32,422 nt of DNA, from the NCBI GenBank assembly GCA_002316795.1, contig DCEE01000040.1, positions 3,837-36,258 of the forward strand, read 5' to 3'. This stretch comes from Synergistaceae bacterium UBA1037 (lineage in GTDB: Bacteria; Synergistota; Synergistia; Synergistales; Synergistaceae). Below, in pieces: positions 1 to 7,960 of the stretch. Every line of letters starts with the position of its first letter. Positions within the stretch are counted from its first letter, which is position 1. Made by a program: the position numbers and the translations under genes. The notes under the pieces are model-generated. The model was not told where the DNA came from. It searched no databases and worked only from the letters and a program-made list of their open reading frames with translations.

Positions 1-38
1 AAAAAACCCCCGCATATCCGGTCAGAAATGTGCGGAGG
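1..38 (-). terminator. Rho-independent terminator after vorC
   Basis: Read on the minus strand, CCTCCGCA pairs with TGCGGGGG (8 bp with one G-U) around a 16-nt loop and is followed by six T at the window edge. It lies about 60 bases past the vorC stop and closes the buk-vor operon. Confidence 0.8.
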
Positions 39-95
39 TTTATCATGCTGCCGGCTGTAATGCGGCAATAATGGGCAATGTAAAAAATGTTTTCG

Positions 96-647
96 TCAGC
101 TTGAAAGCCCGATCTTTTTTCCTTCCTCATAGGCTTTCATGTTGCTTTCAAGGAACTCGGGTTTTCTGGCGCCAAGTTTTTGTCTGATGATCTCCCTGGC
201 GGTATCGTCAGAAATGAAATCGGACATTGCTATGACAACTCCGAGTATGACTACATTTACCGCCCTTTCGTTGCCAAGGTTTCCCGCGATCTGCGAGGCA
301 TCGACCGGAATGACCCTGATGTCCTCTCTCGTGGGCGTGTATTTGGCCATGTCACTGTTATAGATCAAAACACCGCCGGATTTGACAGAGGCTTCGTATT
401 TATCGAGAGAAGGCTGGTTGAGAGCAACCACCACATCCGGTCTTGTTACAAAGGGCGAGCCTATCTCCCTGTCGCTGACAGTTACCCCGCAGTTCGCTGT
501 TCCCCCTCTCATCTCGGGTCCATACGAAGGAAGCCAGGTAACGTATTTGCCTTCTTTTATGGCCCCGTATGCCACGAGCTGCCCCAGGACCATTACACCC
601 TGACCTCCAAAACCTGCGCAAAAGAGCGTTCGTGTGTGATCAGACAT
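96..647 (-). CDS. vorC: 2-oxoacid:ferredoxin oxidoreductase, gamma subunit (VorC/KorC type)
   Basis: Gamma subunit (183 aa) of a four-subunit ferredoxin-dependent 2-oxoacid oxidoreductase, which oxidatively decarboxylates a 2-oxoacid to acyl-CoA in the cytoplasm. The N-terminus carries the family glycine-rich motif [12 protein letters not shown] (residues 13-24), followed by [14 protein letters not shown] (41-54). The ATG at 647 has a GGGAGG ribosome site about 10 bases upstream and follows the vorA stop by 15 bases. It is the last gene of the buk-ATPase-vorDBAC operon and is followed by a terminator. Substrate choice between 2-oxoisovalerate and 2-oxoglutarate cannot be read from the sequence; the linked butyrate kinase favours a branched-chain or other short acyl substrate (inference). 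Confidence 0.9.
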   Translation of the reverse strand: MSDHTRTLFCAGFGGQGVMVLGQLVAYGAIKEGKYVTWLPSYGPEMRGGTANCGVTVSDREIGSPFVTRPDVVVALNQPSLDKYEASVKSGGVLIYNSDMAKYTPTREDIRVIPVDASQIAGNLGNERAVNVVILGVVIAMSDFISDDTAREIIRQKLGARKPEFLESNMKAYEEGKKIGLSS

Positions 648-662
648 TCAGCCGGACCTCCC

Positions 663-1409
663 TTACTTAAAATCCTTGAATACCCCAAGGGGATAATAGG
701 GGATCATGTTATTGACAAGCCAGTCGCACGCGTCTGTCGGCCTCATTCCCCAGTTGGTCGGACATGTTGAGAGGACCTCGACAAATGAGAAGCCCTTGTT
801 TTCCATCTGGTTTTTGAATGCCTTCCTTATTGCCTTTTTGAGTCCGTTGAGATGGGCAGGCTTCGCGGCCGAAACTCTTTCTATGTAGCAGGGAGAGGCA
901 AGGGATGCGAGCAGTTCAGACATCCTGATCGGGTAACCTGCCCTCTGCGGATCACGGCCGCCGGGGGTGGTCGTAGTCTTCTGCCCGATCAGCGTGGTCG
1001 GCGCCATCTGTCCCCCGGTCATGCCGTATATGGCATTGTTTACAAATATTACGGTGATGTTCTCTGAACGGTTAGCAGCATGGACTATCTCTCCCATGCC
1101 TATCGAGGCAAGGTCACCGTCCCCCTGATACGTGAATATCAGCCTATCAGGCCTTATCCTCTTGAACCCTGTCGCTACGGCGGGAGCCCTGCCGTGGGGA
1201 GCTTCAATAAAATCCGTGTCTATGTAACCGTACATGAGCGCAGCGCATCCCACAGGGGCGACGCCGGTAGTTATATCCTGGATATCCAGTTCATCAAGAG
1301 TCTCGCATATCATTCTGTGGATGATCCCGTGGGTGCACCCGGGGCAATAGTGTGAATGGACTCCCTCTATCCAGCTTCTGGGCCTCTGGTATACTATCTT
1401 TTCTGCCAT
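663..1409 (-). CDS. vorA: 2-oxoacid:ferredoxin oxidoreductase, beta subunit (thiamine pyrophosphate-binding)
   Basis: TPP-binding beta subunit, 248 aa. The N-terminal HYCPGCTHGI segment (about residues 20-29) is typical of the family and CPGC may help ligate an iron-sulfur cluster. The TPP/Mg motif is seen as GDGDLASIG followed about 20 residues later by VNN. The open frame extends upstream to 1487, but the ATG at 1409 is preferred: it overlaps the vorB stop by one base (TAATG), which suggests translational coupling, and the protein then starts at the expected family position. It would work with VorB, VorC and VorD to cleave the 2-oxoacid and form acyl-CoA. Confidence 0.92.
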   Translation of the reverse strand: MAEKIVYQRPRSWIEGVHSHYCPGCTHGIIHRMICETLDELDIQDITTGVAPVGCAALMYGYIDTDFIEAPHGRAPAVATGFKRIRPDRLIFTYQGDGDLASIGMGEIVHAANRSENITVIFVNNAIYGMTGGQMAPTTLIGQKTTTTPGGRDPQRAGYPIRMSELLASLASPCYIERVSAAKPAHLNGLKKAIRKAFKNQMENKGFSFVEVLSTCPTNWGMRPTDACDWLVNNMIPYYPLGVFKDFK

Positions 1410-2494
1410 TATAGGTCCCCTCCCTTGCCGGAGAGCTCCGCGAATATCTTGCGGCACTCTTCTTCGATCTCTGACACACCCGGGCACATGCCGCCCGAAC
1501 GCCCGTAAAAACTTACCGGCAGGCTGTATCTGACGCCTCTTTTAACATCTTTCAGCATCTGCCCCCAGTTCATTTCCACGTCAAGGATATGTCTGCATTT
1601 GGGCATAAGGCTTTCGAAATCATCATACGGAAAGGGACTGACGATCAGGGGCCTTATGAGGCCGACCCTGTACCCTTCCGAACGGAGATCATCCACTGCG
1701 GATCTTGCTATCCTTCCGACGGTCCCGAACGCTGAGATCACGACTTCAGCATCGTCAGTAAGATATTTTTCGCATGAGGTCTCGTTTTTTTCGATCTCAT
1801 GCCATTTCGCTTCCAGCTTCCTGTTGTGCGCTTCCAGTTCTTCAGGATCGAGAAAGAGGCTCCTGATTATGTTTCGCTTCCCGCCCCTTTCCCTCATGTA
1901 TCCGCACGCCCATTTTTCCGGCTGTGAAAGGTTTTTCCCATGTCCCGGCGGGATCTCTACTGCTTCCATTATCTGACCTATCACTCCGTCGCAGAGGACC
2001 ATTACCGGAGTCCTGTATGTCTGTGCCAGGTCGAATGCTTTCTGCATCATGTTCACCGCCTCCTGGAGCGACCCAGGAGCCAGGACGATCAGATTGAAAT
2101 CTCCGTGGCCTATGCCACAGGTAGCCTGGTTGTAGTCTGACTGCGAAGGCAGTATGCCTCCCAATCCCGGGCCCGCCCTGACCACATTGACCACCACTAC
2201 GGGTACTTCCTGCCCGGCTATATAGCTTATGGACTCTGACATAAGAGATATGCCCGGACTTGAGGAACTGGTCATCACCCTCTCGCCCGTCGCGCCGCCA
2301 CCAAGTATCATGTTTGAAGCTGCAACTTCGCTCTCTGCCTGAAGATAGACCCCCCCGACCTCAAATAGGCGTTTCGACATATATTCCGGGATCTCATTCT
2401 GAGGGGTTATCGGATAACCGTAGAAATACTTGCATCCGGCCTGGATGGCAGCCTCGGCGATCGCTTCAGTCCCCTTCATCAAAGTTTTACCCAT
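1409..2494 (-). CDS. vorB: 2-oxoacid:ferredoxin oxidoreductase, alpha subunit (VorB type)
   Basis: Alpha subunit, 361 aa, holding the pyrimidine-binding and transketolase C-terminal-like domains. Recognisable segments are MGKTLMKGTEAIAEAAI at the N-terminus, YGYPITPQNEIPEYM (about 26-40), and GPGLGGILPSQSDYNQAT (about 107-124), all typical of VorB/KorA proteins. The ATG at 2494 is preferred over the ATG at 2518, which overlaps the vorD stop as ATGA, because AAAGGGG lies at good spacing before 2494 and homologous proteins start at MG-K. It overlaps vorA by one base. It would form the heterotetramer with VorA, VorC and VorD. Confidence 0.9.
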   Translation of the reverse strand: MGKTLMKGTEAIAEAAIQAGCKYFYGYPITPQNEIPEYMSKRLFEVGGVYLQAESEVAASNMILGGGATGERVMTSSSSPGISLMSESISYIAGQEVPVVVVNVVRAGPGLGGILPSQSDYNQATCGIGHGDFNLIVLAPGSLQEAVNMMQKAFDLAQTYRTPVMVLCDGVIGQIMEAVEIPPGHGKNLSQPEKWACGYMRERGGKRNIIRSLFLDPEELEAHNRKLEAKWHEIEKNETSCEKYLTDDAEVVISAFGTVGRIARSAVDDLRSEGYRVGLIRPLIVSPFPYDDFESLMPKCRHILDVEMNWGQMLKDVKRGVRYSLPVSFYGRSGGMCPGVSEIEEECRKIFAELSGKGGDL

Positions 2495-2514
2495 GCTGAT
2501 CACCCCTTTTCCCC

Positions 2515-2730
2515 TCATTCTTCACGAAAGACCCTGATCACCGCATCAGGGCATCTCATCGCACACATCCCGCACCCTATGCAGTCTTCAGGTCTTGCCG
2601 CTTCGACTGGACGATATCCCTTTTTGTTGATCTTGTCCGATATCTCAAGGACACTTTTGGGACACGCCTCCACGCACATGGAACAGCTTTTGCAGTATTG
2701 CTCGAGTATTTCGACTCTTCCCTTTGGCAT
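2515..2730 (-). CDS. vorD: 2-oxoacid:ferredoxin oxidoreductase, delta subunit (2x[4Fe-4S] ferredoxin)
   Basis: Small ferredoxin subunit (71 aa) that would pass electrons from the catalytic core to soluble ferredoxin. Two complete [4Fe-4S] signatures are visible: CKSCSMCVEACP and CIGCGMCAMRCP. The start at ATG 2730 is chosen because AAGGAG sits 8 bases upstream; a GTG three codons earlier (2739) lies on top of that site. Its stop is followed closely by vorB. The order delta-alpha-beta-gamma is the usual one for Vor/Kor-type enzymes. Confidence 0.92.
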   Translation of the reverse strand: MPKGRVEILEQYCKSCSMCVEACPKSVLEISDKINKKGYRPVEAARPEDCIGCGMCAMRCPDAVIRVFREE

Positions 2731-2749
2731 TTGAAACACTCCTTTTGTA

Positions 2750-3493
2750 TTAAATACGCACCTTGTCTCTTTCCCATGGCAACAGTATCTCTCTGTGCAA
2801 TATCCACAGAGGGATACGATCCCGAAGGATGTCCTTTACATCGGCCGAGATGGATCCTTCGGCCATCCCGAAAAGCATCGGGATGCCCAGTTTTTCTGAA
2901 AAATCATCCACCAAAAGGATCCCCTCTGCACAGTCATGCGGCGTCGTCTTGTCCATAAGGTGCGGGTTGGCAGCCGTAAAACTGACCTTCAGTCCGCATG
3001 TTGCTTCCAGTTTGTCTTTCATCGCTTCGATCTCTGAAAAAGTTTTTGTGTGGGTCCTGTAGGGGTTGATAAGAAATATGAGGTCATATCCGGCTTTGAT
3101 CAATTCAGGTTCAAACTGCTTTAGTGCAAGCGCGCCCTGTGAATCTCCCCCGACGTCGATTATCAATCGGCGGGATCCGTCATGGATCTTTGTCCTGATC
3201 AGAGGGTTAATGTAGCTCATGTCTCCCCACTTGATATCTCCGGGAGGAGAAAGCACGGACAGGTTCTCTTTCGCTATGTCGGCTGCCAGTGCCCTCAGGC
3301 AGAAATAAGGATTTATTATATCCATGTCAGACAGGACTACCTTGTCTCCGGCAGCAGCCATAGCTGAAGCCAGGCTTATTGTCAGTTCTGTCTTGCCTGA
3401 GCCGAGTGCGCCGGTGACTGCGACAACATGATCCCATTTTATACTGTTCAATAATGCGAGGTTGTTATCGTGGACATCATTATTCTTTTTCAT
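2750..3493 (-). CDS. P-loop ATPase of the buk-vor operon, function unknown
   Basis: Protein of about 247 aa with a Walker A motif GALGSGKTE near residue 28, a Mrp/MinD-like second segment VLSDMDIINPYF, and a Walker B-like strand RRLIIDVGGDSQGAL. This places it among SIMIBI-type P-loop NTPases; no closer family is claimed. ATG 3493 is chosen for its 9-base spacing from AGAGG; ATG 3499 is an alternative. The start lies inside the 3' end of buk (14-base overlap), and the stop is 19 bases before vorD, so it is clearly co-translated with the catalytic genes. A role in cofactor or cluster delivery or in sensing is only a guess from position. No membrane segment is seen. Confidence 0.8.
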   Translation of the reverse strand: MKKNNDVHDNNLALLNSIKWDHVVAVTGALGSGKTELTISLASAMAAAGDKVVLSDMDIINPYFCLRALAADIAKENLSVLSPPGDIKWGDMSYINPLIRTKIHDGSRRLIIDVGGDSQGALALKQFEPELIKAGYDLIFLINPYRTHTKTFSEIEAMKDKLEATCGLKVSFTAANPHLMDKTTPHDCAEGILLVDDFSEKLGIPMLFGMAEGSISADVKDILRDRIPLWILHREILLPWERDKVRI

Positions 3494-4556
3494 AGACATG
3501 CGCCTCTTCTTCCCCCGAAAGGACTTTATATGCACCTTCGACGAGAGCCCTCAGTTCATCTTCGCCCGGTACGCAGATGACTTCCGATATCCAGGAGACC
3601 CTATCCCTGATAAGATCACAGAGGTATGCACTGTTTGCGAGACCTCCGGTCAGTATCACGGCATCTACCTTCCCGTAAAGGTTTACGGCCCTTGAACCAA
3701 TTTCTGCGGCTATCTGGTAGGCAAGCGCGTCCACTATAAGTTTCGCCTTCACGTCCCCTGAGTGGATCCTTTCGACGATCTTCCGGAAATCCCTGCTTCC
3801 AATGTGAGCGGCAACTCCTGCTTCACCTACTACCATCCTCTCTATCTCTTTCCGTGAATATGTGCCGGAAAAACATAGATCAATAAGGTCCCACGCATGG
3901 ACGGTACCGGCACGCTCAAGCGACATCGGGCCGTACCCTCCGAGCCCGTTGTTCACGTCGATAACTTTGCCTTCACAGTGCGCCCCGACCGTGACTCCGC
4001 CTCCCATGTGAGCAACGATGAATCTGCACTGATCAATATGTTTTCCCATTTTTTGGGCGACCTTGTAAGCCACTGCCTTTTGGTTCAGGGCGTGGAACAC
4101 AGACCTTTTGGGGAGATTGGGCATCCCGCTCACGTGGGCGACCTCGGACATCTCGTCTACGCATACCGGGTCAACGATAAAGGCAGGAATAGATCCTGCC
4201 TCCTCCGATATCCTTTTTGCGATCAACCCGCCGAAGTTCGATGCGTGCCTTCCGTACCTGCATGATCTCAGGTCTGCGGCCATTTCCTCGTTAATTATCC
4301 ATGCACCGCCTGAGATGGGGCGCAGCAGTCCGCCCCTGCCGACCACGGCGGAGAGCTCGGAAACGCCGTTCCCATGCTTTTTAAGTATTTCGACCGAATT
4401 GGTGAACCTGAAGAGTTCCTCTTTTTCAGGCGACCCTTTGCATCTGTCGATTTCTTCCTGACTGTATGCCACAGATTCAGACCATAGCATCTCCAGATCT
4501 TCGTACAGCGCAGCCTTCATTCCGGTGCTTCCTGGGTTGATTGCAAATATTTTCAT
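3480..4556 (-). CDS. buk: Butyrate kinase (branched-chain/short fatty acid kinase)
   Basis: Member of the ASKHA acetate/butyrate kinase family, 358 aa against a usual 355-360. It would convert butyryl- or isobutyryl/isovaleryl-phosphate plus ADP to the free acid and ATP. Seen motifs: the phosphate-1 loop AINPGSTGMKAALYED at the N-terminus, VAHMGGGVTVGAH (about 196-208) followed by NNGLGGYGPMSLERAG, and the adenosine segment VILTGGLANSAYLCDLI near residue 315. The ATG at 4556 has GAGGG six bases upstream; a TTG four codons earlier overlaps that ribosome site. It is the first gene of the operon with the P-loop ATPase and vorDBAC, pointing to energy conservation from 2-oxoacid oxidation. Confidence 0.93.
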   Translation of the reverse strand: MKIFAINPGSTGMKAALYEDLEMLWSESVAYSQEEIDRCKGSPEKEELFRFTNSVEILKKHGNGVSELSAVVGRGGLLRPISGGAWIINEEMAADLRSCRYGRHASNFGGLIAKRISEEAGSIPAFIVDPVCVDEMSEVAHVSGMPNLPKRSVFHALNQKAVAYKVAQKMGKHIDQCRFIVAHMGGGVTVGAHCEGKVIDVNNGLGGYGPMSLERAGTVHAWDLIDLCFSGTYSRKEIERMVVGEAGVAAHIGSRDFRKIVERIHSGDVKAKLIVDALAYQIAAEIGSRAVNLYGKVDAVILTGGLANSAYLCDLIRDRVSWISEVICVPGEDELRALVEGAYKVLSGEEEAHVYEKE

Positions 4557-4637
4557 TTTTACCCTCAACCTTTGCTAAATAGAGTCTTATTTCACATTTT
4601 AGATATGCTTTTAAAAAGAAACACTTCTCTATACTTT

Positions 4638-4666
4638 ATTATAATACATTTATATTCCTATGCAAA
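4638..4666 (-). promoter_or_regulatory. Sigma-70-type promoter for the buk-vor operon
   Basis: On the minus strand TTTGCA is followed after 17 bases by a perfect TATAAT, about 80 bases upstream of the buk ATG. The region is AT-rich and otherwise empty. Confidence 0.7.
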
Positions 4667-4744
4667 GATTTCGATATTCAATTGAAATTTCCGGCTTTTC
4701 TGTGCCTTGACACTCAATATTCTGGTTGTTATACTCTCCTTCGT

Positions 4745-4818
4745 GGCGGCATAGCCAAGCGGTAAGGCAGAGGACTGCAAATCCTTCATCCCCAGTTCGA
4801 ATCTGGGTGCCGCCTCCA
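4745..4818 (+). tRNA. tRNA-Cys (anticodon GCA)
   Basis: A full cloverleaf can be folded. The acceptor GGCGGCA pairs with TGCCGCC (4808-4814), discriminator U is at 4815 as expected for tRNA-Cys, and CCA is encoded at 4816-4818. The D-arm is GCCAAGCGGTAAGGC, the anticodon stem is GAGGA/TCCTT with loop CTGCAAA (anticodon GCA), and the T-arm is CCAGTTCGAATCTGG. It is followed by its own terminator. Confidence 0.95.
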
Positions 4819-4843
4819 AAATAATTTGATAAACGTACAGATA

Positions 4844-4876
4844 AAAATCTCAGGGGAAGTTCCCTGGGATTTTTTT
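4844..4876 (+). terminator. Rho-independent terminator after tRNA-Cys
   Basis: AATCTCAGGG pairs with CCCTGGGATT (10 bp, one wobble) around a six-base loop, with A and T runs on the two flanks. It is symmetric enough to also stop transcription from the opposing exporter gene. Confidence 0.85.
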
Positions 4877-4919
4877 CGTCCGCTCTAACGCTGCGGGTCA
4901 AAGCCGGGAGGATCCGTAT

Positions 4920-5852
4920 CTAACGCTTATCTCTGCGGGGATCCCTTATCATGAAGATGACCGATGCGACTATCAGAGGCGTTGCGATCAGCATGTTCAT
5001 GCTCAGATGTTCTCCTCCCAGAAGCCACCCCAGAAAGACTGCGACGACGGGGTTAACGAAGGCATGAGTAGCGACCCTGTTTGCCGGCTGCACCCTCATA
5101 AGCCAGAGAAAAGAGGAATATGCGACCAGAGAGCCGAAGATGATCAGGTAGATAAGTGCAAAGACCGATCTGGAGGAAAAAGAGGCCATATTTTGATAAT
5201 TTCCCGTGAACGCCGAAACAAAAAAATGGATCAGCATCATTACAGCTCCGCCGCACATCATCTGCATGCCAGAAGACATGAGCAGGTCCTGATGGATCTG
5301 GGGATTTTTTGAAATAAAGGCCCCCATTACCCAGGTGATCCCGCTCAAGATCAGCATCAGGACCCATATGATATAGCTCGATTCAAAGGAGAAGTCAGCA
5401 TTGGGGTCTCCCGCAACAAGGAAAAAGATCCCCAGGAAGCCTAAGGTGATCCCGATATAGTGACTCCCCGCAGGCCTCGCACCCTTGAAGAAGAGCCAGC
5501 CTATCAGGCAGAACCAGAGCGGTTCCAGCGCCACGAGAAGTGCGGCTATAGACGACGGCACTACAGTTTCGGCGCTTGTTATCAGTCCGTATGAAACTAC
5601 GAACGGAAGAAGGGATGCAAAAAAGGCATTTTTCCATCCGCTGACAGTGGTCCTGTATCCCGACATCACTGACCTAAGTGCAAAGAGTATGATCCCCGCG
5701 CTGAGAAACCTTGCACCGCCTGAAAAAAAAGGCGGTATGGTCTCGACCGTGAACCTGATCCCCAGATATGTGGATCCCCATATGATGTACACCATCAGAT
5801 AAGCAAACACCAATGCTGCTTTTGAGGGTTTGTCCGTTCCCGCTGCAGGCAT
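4920..5852 (-). CDS. DMT-superfamily exporter (EamA domains, YedA/RhaT-like)
   Basis: Ten-helix inner-membrane transporter of 310 aa with two EamA repeats, probably exporting a small metabolite or amino acid. The N-terminal VYIIWGSTYLGIRFTVE (about residues 18-34) and PPFFSGGARFL are typical of the YedA-like branch; the second repeat carries VALEPLWFCL-type and FVNPVVAVFLGWLL segments. The ATG at 5852 has AGGGG seven bases upstream; the frame extends further but without a ribosome site. It converges on the tRNA-Cys terminator. The substrate cannot be told from the sequence. Confidence 0.85.
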   Translation of the reverse strand: MPAAGTDKPSKAALVFAYLMVYIIWGSTYLGIRFTVETIPPFFSGGARFLSAGIILFALRSVMSGYRTTVSGWKNAFFASLLPFVVSYGLITSAETVVPSSIAALLVALEPLWFCLIGWLFFKGARPAGSHYIGITLGFLGIFFLVAGDPNADFSFESSYIIWVLMLILSGITWVMGAFISKNPQIHQDLLMSSGMQMMCGGAVMMLIHFFVSAFTGNYQNMASFSSRSVFALIYLIIFGSLVAYSSFLWLMRVQPANRVATHAFVNPVVAVFLGWLLGGEHLSMNMLIATPLIVASVIFMIRDPRRDKR

Positions 5853-5911
5853 GATACGACCCCTTTTCTTTCTGTGCGCCGGCCTGTTCTCAGTGAACAG
5901 GATGCCGTCCA

Positions 5912-5917
5912 ATTATA
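5912..5917 (-). promoter_or_regulatory. Possible -10 box for the DMT exporter
   Basis: A perfect TATAAT on the minus strand 60 bases before the exporter ATG. No convincing -35 box is present at the right distance, so this is a weak call. Confidence 0.35.
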
Positions 5918-5969
5918 ACGCTATGGATCGTGATCATCTTCATTTTTTTATCTCACACAAAAAAAATCG

Positions 5970-5999
5970 TTGTGTAAATACATATTTTTATGCAATAAT
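5970..5999 (+). promoter_or_regulatory. Promoter for the GNAT-like gene
   Basis: TTGTGT, an 18-base spacer, then AATAAT preceded by TGC (extended -10). It lies in an AT-rich intergenic stretch and would give a leader of about 75 bases. Confidence 0.45.
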
Positions 6000-6080
6000 G
6001 ACAATCATCGATAAAATATTACTATTGCGCAAATTTAATAATTATTTTAAAGCAACCTCTATAAGAGGAGGCCGCAGACT

Positions 6081-6800
6081 TTGGAAAACAATGTAGTAAT
6101 GCAGCTCTTCGTACAGAGGCACATGCCCGACGGAAGATCCCTCACAGTCCCCTGTACGATCGAAGTACTGTCAGAAAAAGATGAGAAATTCTCTATAGAA
6201 CTACACAATGAAGTGGCTTTAGGTCTGAGCCGTGACATCTTTGCCGCAAGCACAGAAGAAGAACTCAGGCGATTTTTGACTGAAGACGGCATAGCAGTTG
6301 GGGCAAGGTATGACGGCCGCCTGGTCTGCCTGAGGACTCTCAAGATCTCACCTGACTGGGTGAGGGAATCCCTTGCGGACTACAGCCTGTCTCCGGAAAG
6401 ATACGAGCATTCTGCAGTAACAGGTTTCTGTGTAGTGGACAGGGAGTTCAGGGGAAACAACATACAGTTTCTGACACAGTTTTATGCCGAGAACATCGTT
6501 TCAAGGAGATTTGACTCGGTCGTAACGACTGTATCGCCCAAAAATATCTTCAGTCTGCAGAATGTGCTTGCATGCGGATACTATATTATTTCCATCGAAT
6601 GGACATACGGAGGTTATCTCCGTTTTGTGCTGAAAAAGGAGTTCCACCCCAAAGATCCTTTATGGACACACGGACATCTGAGGATACCGATCAGGGATAT
6701 CAAAAGACAGAAGGAAGCTCTTTCGAACGGCAGCGTAGGCTACAAGATCGTAAGAGGACCAAGCGGGTTCGCGATCCTGTACGGCAGGATCGGTCCCTGA
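6081..6800 (+). CDS. GNAT-like acyltransferase, putative
   Basis: Cytoplasmic protein of 239 aa that appears to hold one GNAT (Gcn5-related N-acetyltransferase) fold around residues 110-190. The strand VTGFCVVDREFRGNNIQFL, followed by a segment ending SPKNIFSLQNVLACGYY, matches the GNAT pattern of an acetyl-CoA loop (R-G-N-N) and the later N-x-x-S/A-x-x-x-x-x-x-x-G-Y segment. The substrate is unknown and the N-terminal 100 residues are not recognised. The start is TTG at 6081, fixed by AGAGGAGG nine bases upstream; the first ATG (6099) is 27 bases from that site. It stands alone with its own promoter and terminator. Confidence 0.6.
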   Translation: MENNVVMQLFVQRHMPDGRSLTVPCTIEVLSEKDEKFSIELHNEVALGLSRDIFAASTEEELRRFLTEDGIAVGARYDGRLVCLRTLKISPDWVRESLADYSLSPERYEHSAVTGFCVVDREFRGNNIQFLTQFYAENIVSRRFDSVVTTVSPKNIFSLQNVLACGYYIISIEWTYGGYLRFVLKKEFHPKDPLWTHGHLRIPIRDIKRQKEALSNGSVGYKIVRGPSGFAILYGRIGP

Positions 6801-6854
6801 TCCATTCTTACCAGACAGTTAACAGTACGGAGCTAATGTCAAAAAAGACAAAAA

Positions 6855-6890
6855 GGCAACTCAAACCGGAACGGTCTGGCTGCCATTTTT
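6855..6890 (+). terminator. Imperfect terminator hairpin, possibly bidirectional
   Basis: GGCA...TGCC closes an imperfect stem with an inner ACCG/CGGT helix, flanked by A-rich and T-rich runs. It lies between the GNAT-like gene and the converging small membrane-protein cluster and could serve both. Confidence 0.6.
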
Positions 6891-6910
6891 ATTCTTGCAC
6901 AGATAAGTGA

Positions 6911-7135
6911 CTAGATCAGTTTTTTGATCATTCCCGAGATCAGTCTGGGTCCAGGAAAGAAAGCACGGGAAATTTTTTTTCCCGCAATGCTCATCATCAG
7001 GCCGGCAAGCACAGCGGCGCCCACAACATGAAGGGGCTTCCTTCGGATCATACGGACAGGGTCCATCTCCATCATGGCTGACCTGAAATTGGCCTTAGCC
7101 TCTTCAAGCGTCAGTTCTCTTTTGCTCCGTTCCAA
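6911..7135 (-). CDS. Small hypothetical membrane protein
   Basis: A 74-aa protein with a charged N-terminus (MERSKRELTLEEAKANF), one hydrophobic segment (about residues 36-50, VVGAAVLAGLMMSIAG) and a basic tail. The family is not recognised. The TTG start overlaps the previous gene by 32 bases and has AAGGGG nine bases upstream; no ATG occurs before residue 21. Its place as third gene after a YqjD-like and a YqjE-like gene recalls the third small gene of the E. coli yqjDEK cluster, but similarity in sequence was not established. Confidence 0.55.
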   Translation of the reverse strand: MERSKRELTLEEAKANFRSAMMEMDPVRMIRRKPLHVVGAAVLAGLMMSIAGKKISRAFFPGPRLISGMIKKLI

Positions 7136-7436
7136 GACGGGACGCCCCTTTTCCGTAAGATATCATTCTTCCCTTTAAGATCGTCCATGCGCCGGATCCC
7201 AGGAGGATAGCCGCGACAATAAGCGCTGATGCCGGTCTCCCCAAATACTCGCTAAGCCAGAAGTAGAACGCTGCTCCAACGGCAAAGACACCACAGATGA
7301 CAAGAGAGACTCCAAAAAACATGATGAGGAATCCTTCTGTGACGAGGACTGATTTTTCCCTGAAAGTCCTTCCTTCTGCTTCGATCAGATCAAAAAAACT
7401 GACTATCAGATTGGTTAAAGTTTCCAAAATATCCAC
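7104..7436 (-). CDS. Phage-holin-like / YqjE-type small membrane protein
   Basis: A 110-aa protein with two strong membrane helices (about residues 33-57 and 67-88) after an amphipathic N-terminus and before a basic tail. This layout matches the holin-superfamily III / YqjE group of envelope proteins, which have no proven holin activity in their chromosomal setting. The start is a GTG at 7436 with GGGGGA upstream. It sits between a DUF883/YqjD-like gene and a small membrane gene, with overlap to the latter, so the three are one transcript. Confidence 0.6.
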   Translation of the reverse strand: MDILETLTNLIVSFFDLIEAEGRTFREKSVLVTEGFLIMFFGVSLVICGVFAVGAAFYFWLSEYLGRPASALIVAAILLGSGAWTILKGRMISYGKGASRLGTEQKRTDA

Positions 7437-7469
7437 CCTGCCTGTCCCCCGGCCCAGAAGGTCCGGGTG

Positions 7470-7808
7470 CTATTCCTCTTCGGGTCTCCAGCAGCAGTAA
7501 TCGAGAAGTTTTCCTATCACTATACCGGCTCCAAAGGCGATCACTACAGACAGGAAAGGATTATCCGATACTCTGGTGCCGACTTTGGCGACAGCAGCCC
7601 TTCCGGGTTCCTCATATTTTTCGATCACAGGCTTTACTGCGGCCAGGAGGGTTTTGGCGCCGTCATCCAAGGTGCTCTTGACCTTGTTGAAATCTATGAC
7701 TCGTTTGGCCTCGGCCTTTTCCTGCTGTTCCGCGATAGCGCATTTCAGTGCCTCGATCTCAGCCTTGAGTTCCATTATGACATCTTCGCTGGTCTTGACC
7801 TCTGTCAT
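7470..7808 (-). CDS. YqjD/ElaB-like (DUF883-type) membrane-anchored protein
   Basis: A 112-aa protein with a coiled-coil N-terminal half (residues 8-70, rich in K/E/A heptads) and a single C-terminal hydrophobic anchor containing SVVIAFGAGIVIGKLLD, followed by CCWRPEEE. The pattern DNPFLSVVIAFGAGIVIG is close to the C-terminal membrane motif of the YqjD/ElaB family, whose E. coli member is a ribosome-associated inner-membrane protein. The ATG at 7808 has AGGAGG eight bases upstream. It is the first gene of a three-gene cluster. Confidence 0.68.
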   Translation of the reverse strand: MTEVKTSEDVIMELKAEIEALKCAIAEQQEKAEAKRVIDFNKVKSTLDDGAKTLLAAVKPVIEKYEEPGRAAVAKVGTRVSDNPFLSVVIAFGAGIVIGKLLDYCCWRPEEE

Positions 7809-7868
7809 GGTAATTCCTCCTCCTGATTTTTCCCGTCTTGTGCCTCTCATATATGTTTCTGTTTCGCT

Positions 7869-7874
7869 ATTTTA
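7869..7874 (-). promoter_or_regulatory. Possible extended -10 for the YqjD-like cluster
   Basis: TGATAAAAT on the minus strand (TGn plus TAAAAT) about 60 bases before the first gene. No good -35 box is seen, which is tolerable for an extended -10 promoter. Confidence 0.35.
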
Positions 7875-7960
7875 TCATGATAGAGTATTTTCGGGGAATA
7901 AGAGGTTAAAATAATAGTGTGTTTTGCTTATTGATATTATGTTCGGCAGGAGGAAATGAG

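Noticed and set aside
180..770. 196-aa plus-strand open frame
   Set aside because: Antisense to vorC, with no ribosome site and an arginine/cysteine-rich sequence unlike a real protein.
2800..2808. DnaA-box-like ATATCCACA
   Set aside because: A single 8/9 match inside a coding region; no cluster, no dnaA and no AT-rich unwinding region. No origin is claimed although rpmH is present.
4650..4901. 83-aa minus-strand open frame
   Set aside because: It runs antisense through the tRNA-Cys gene.
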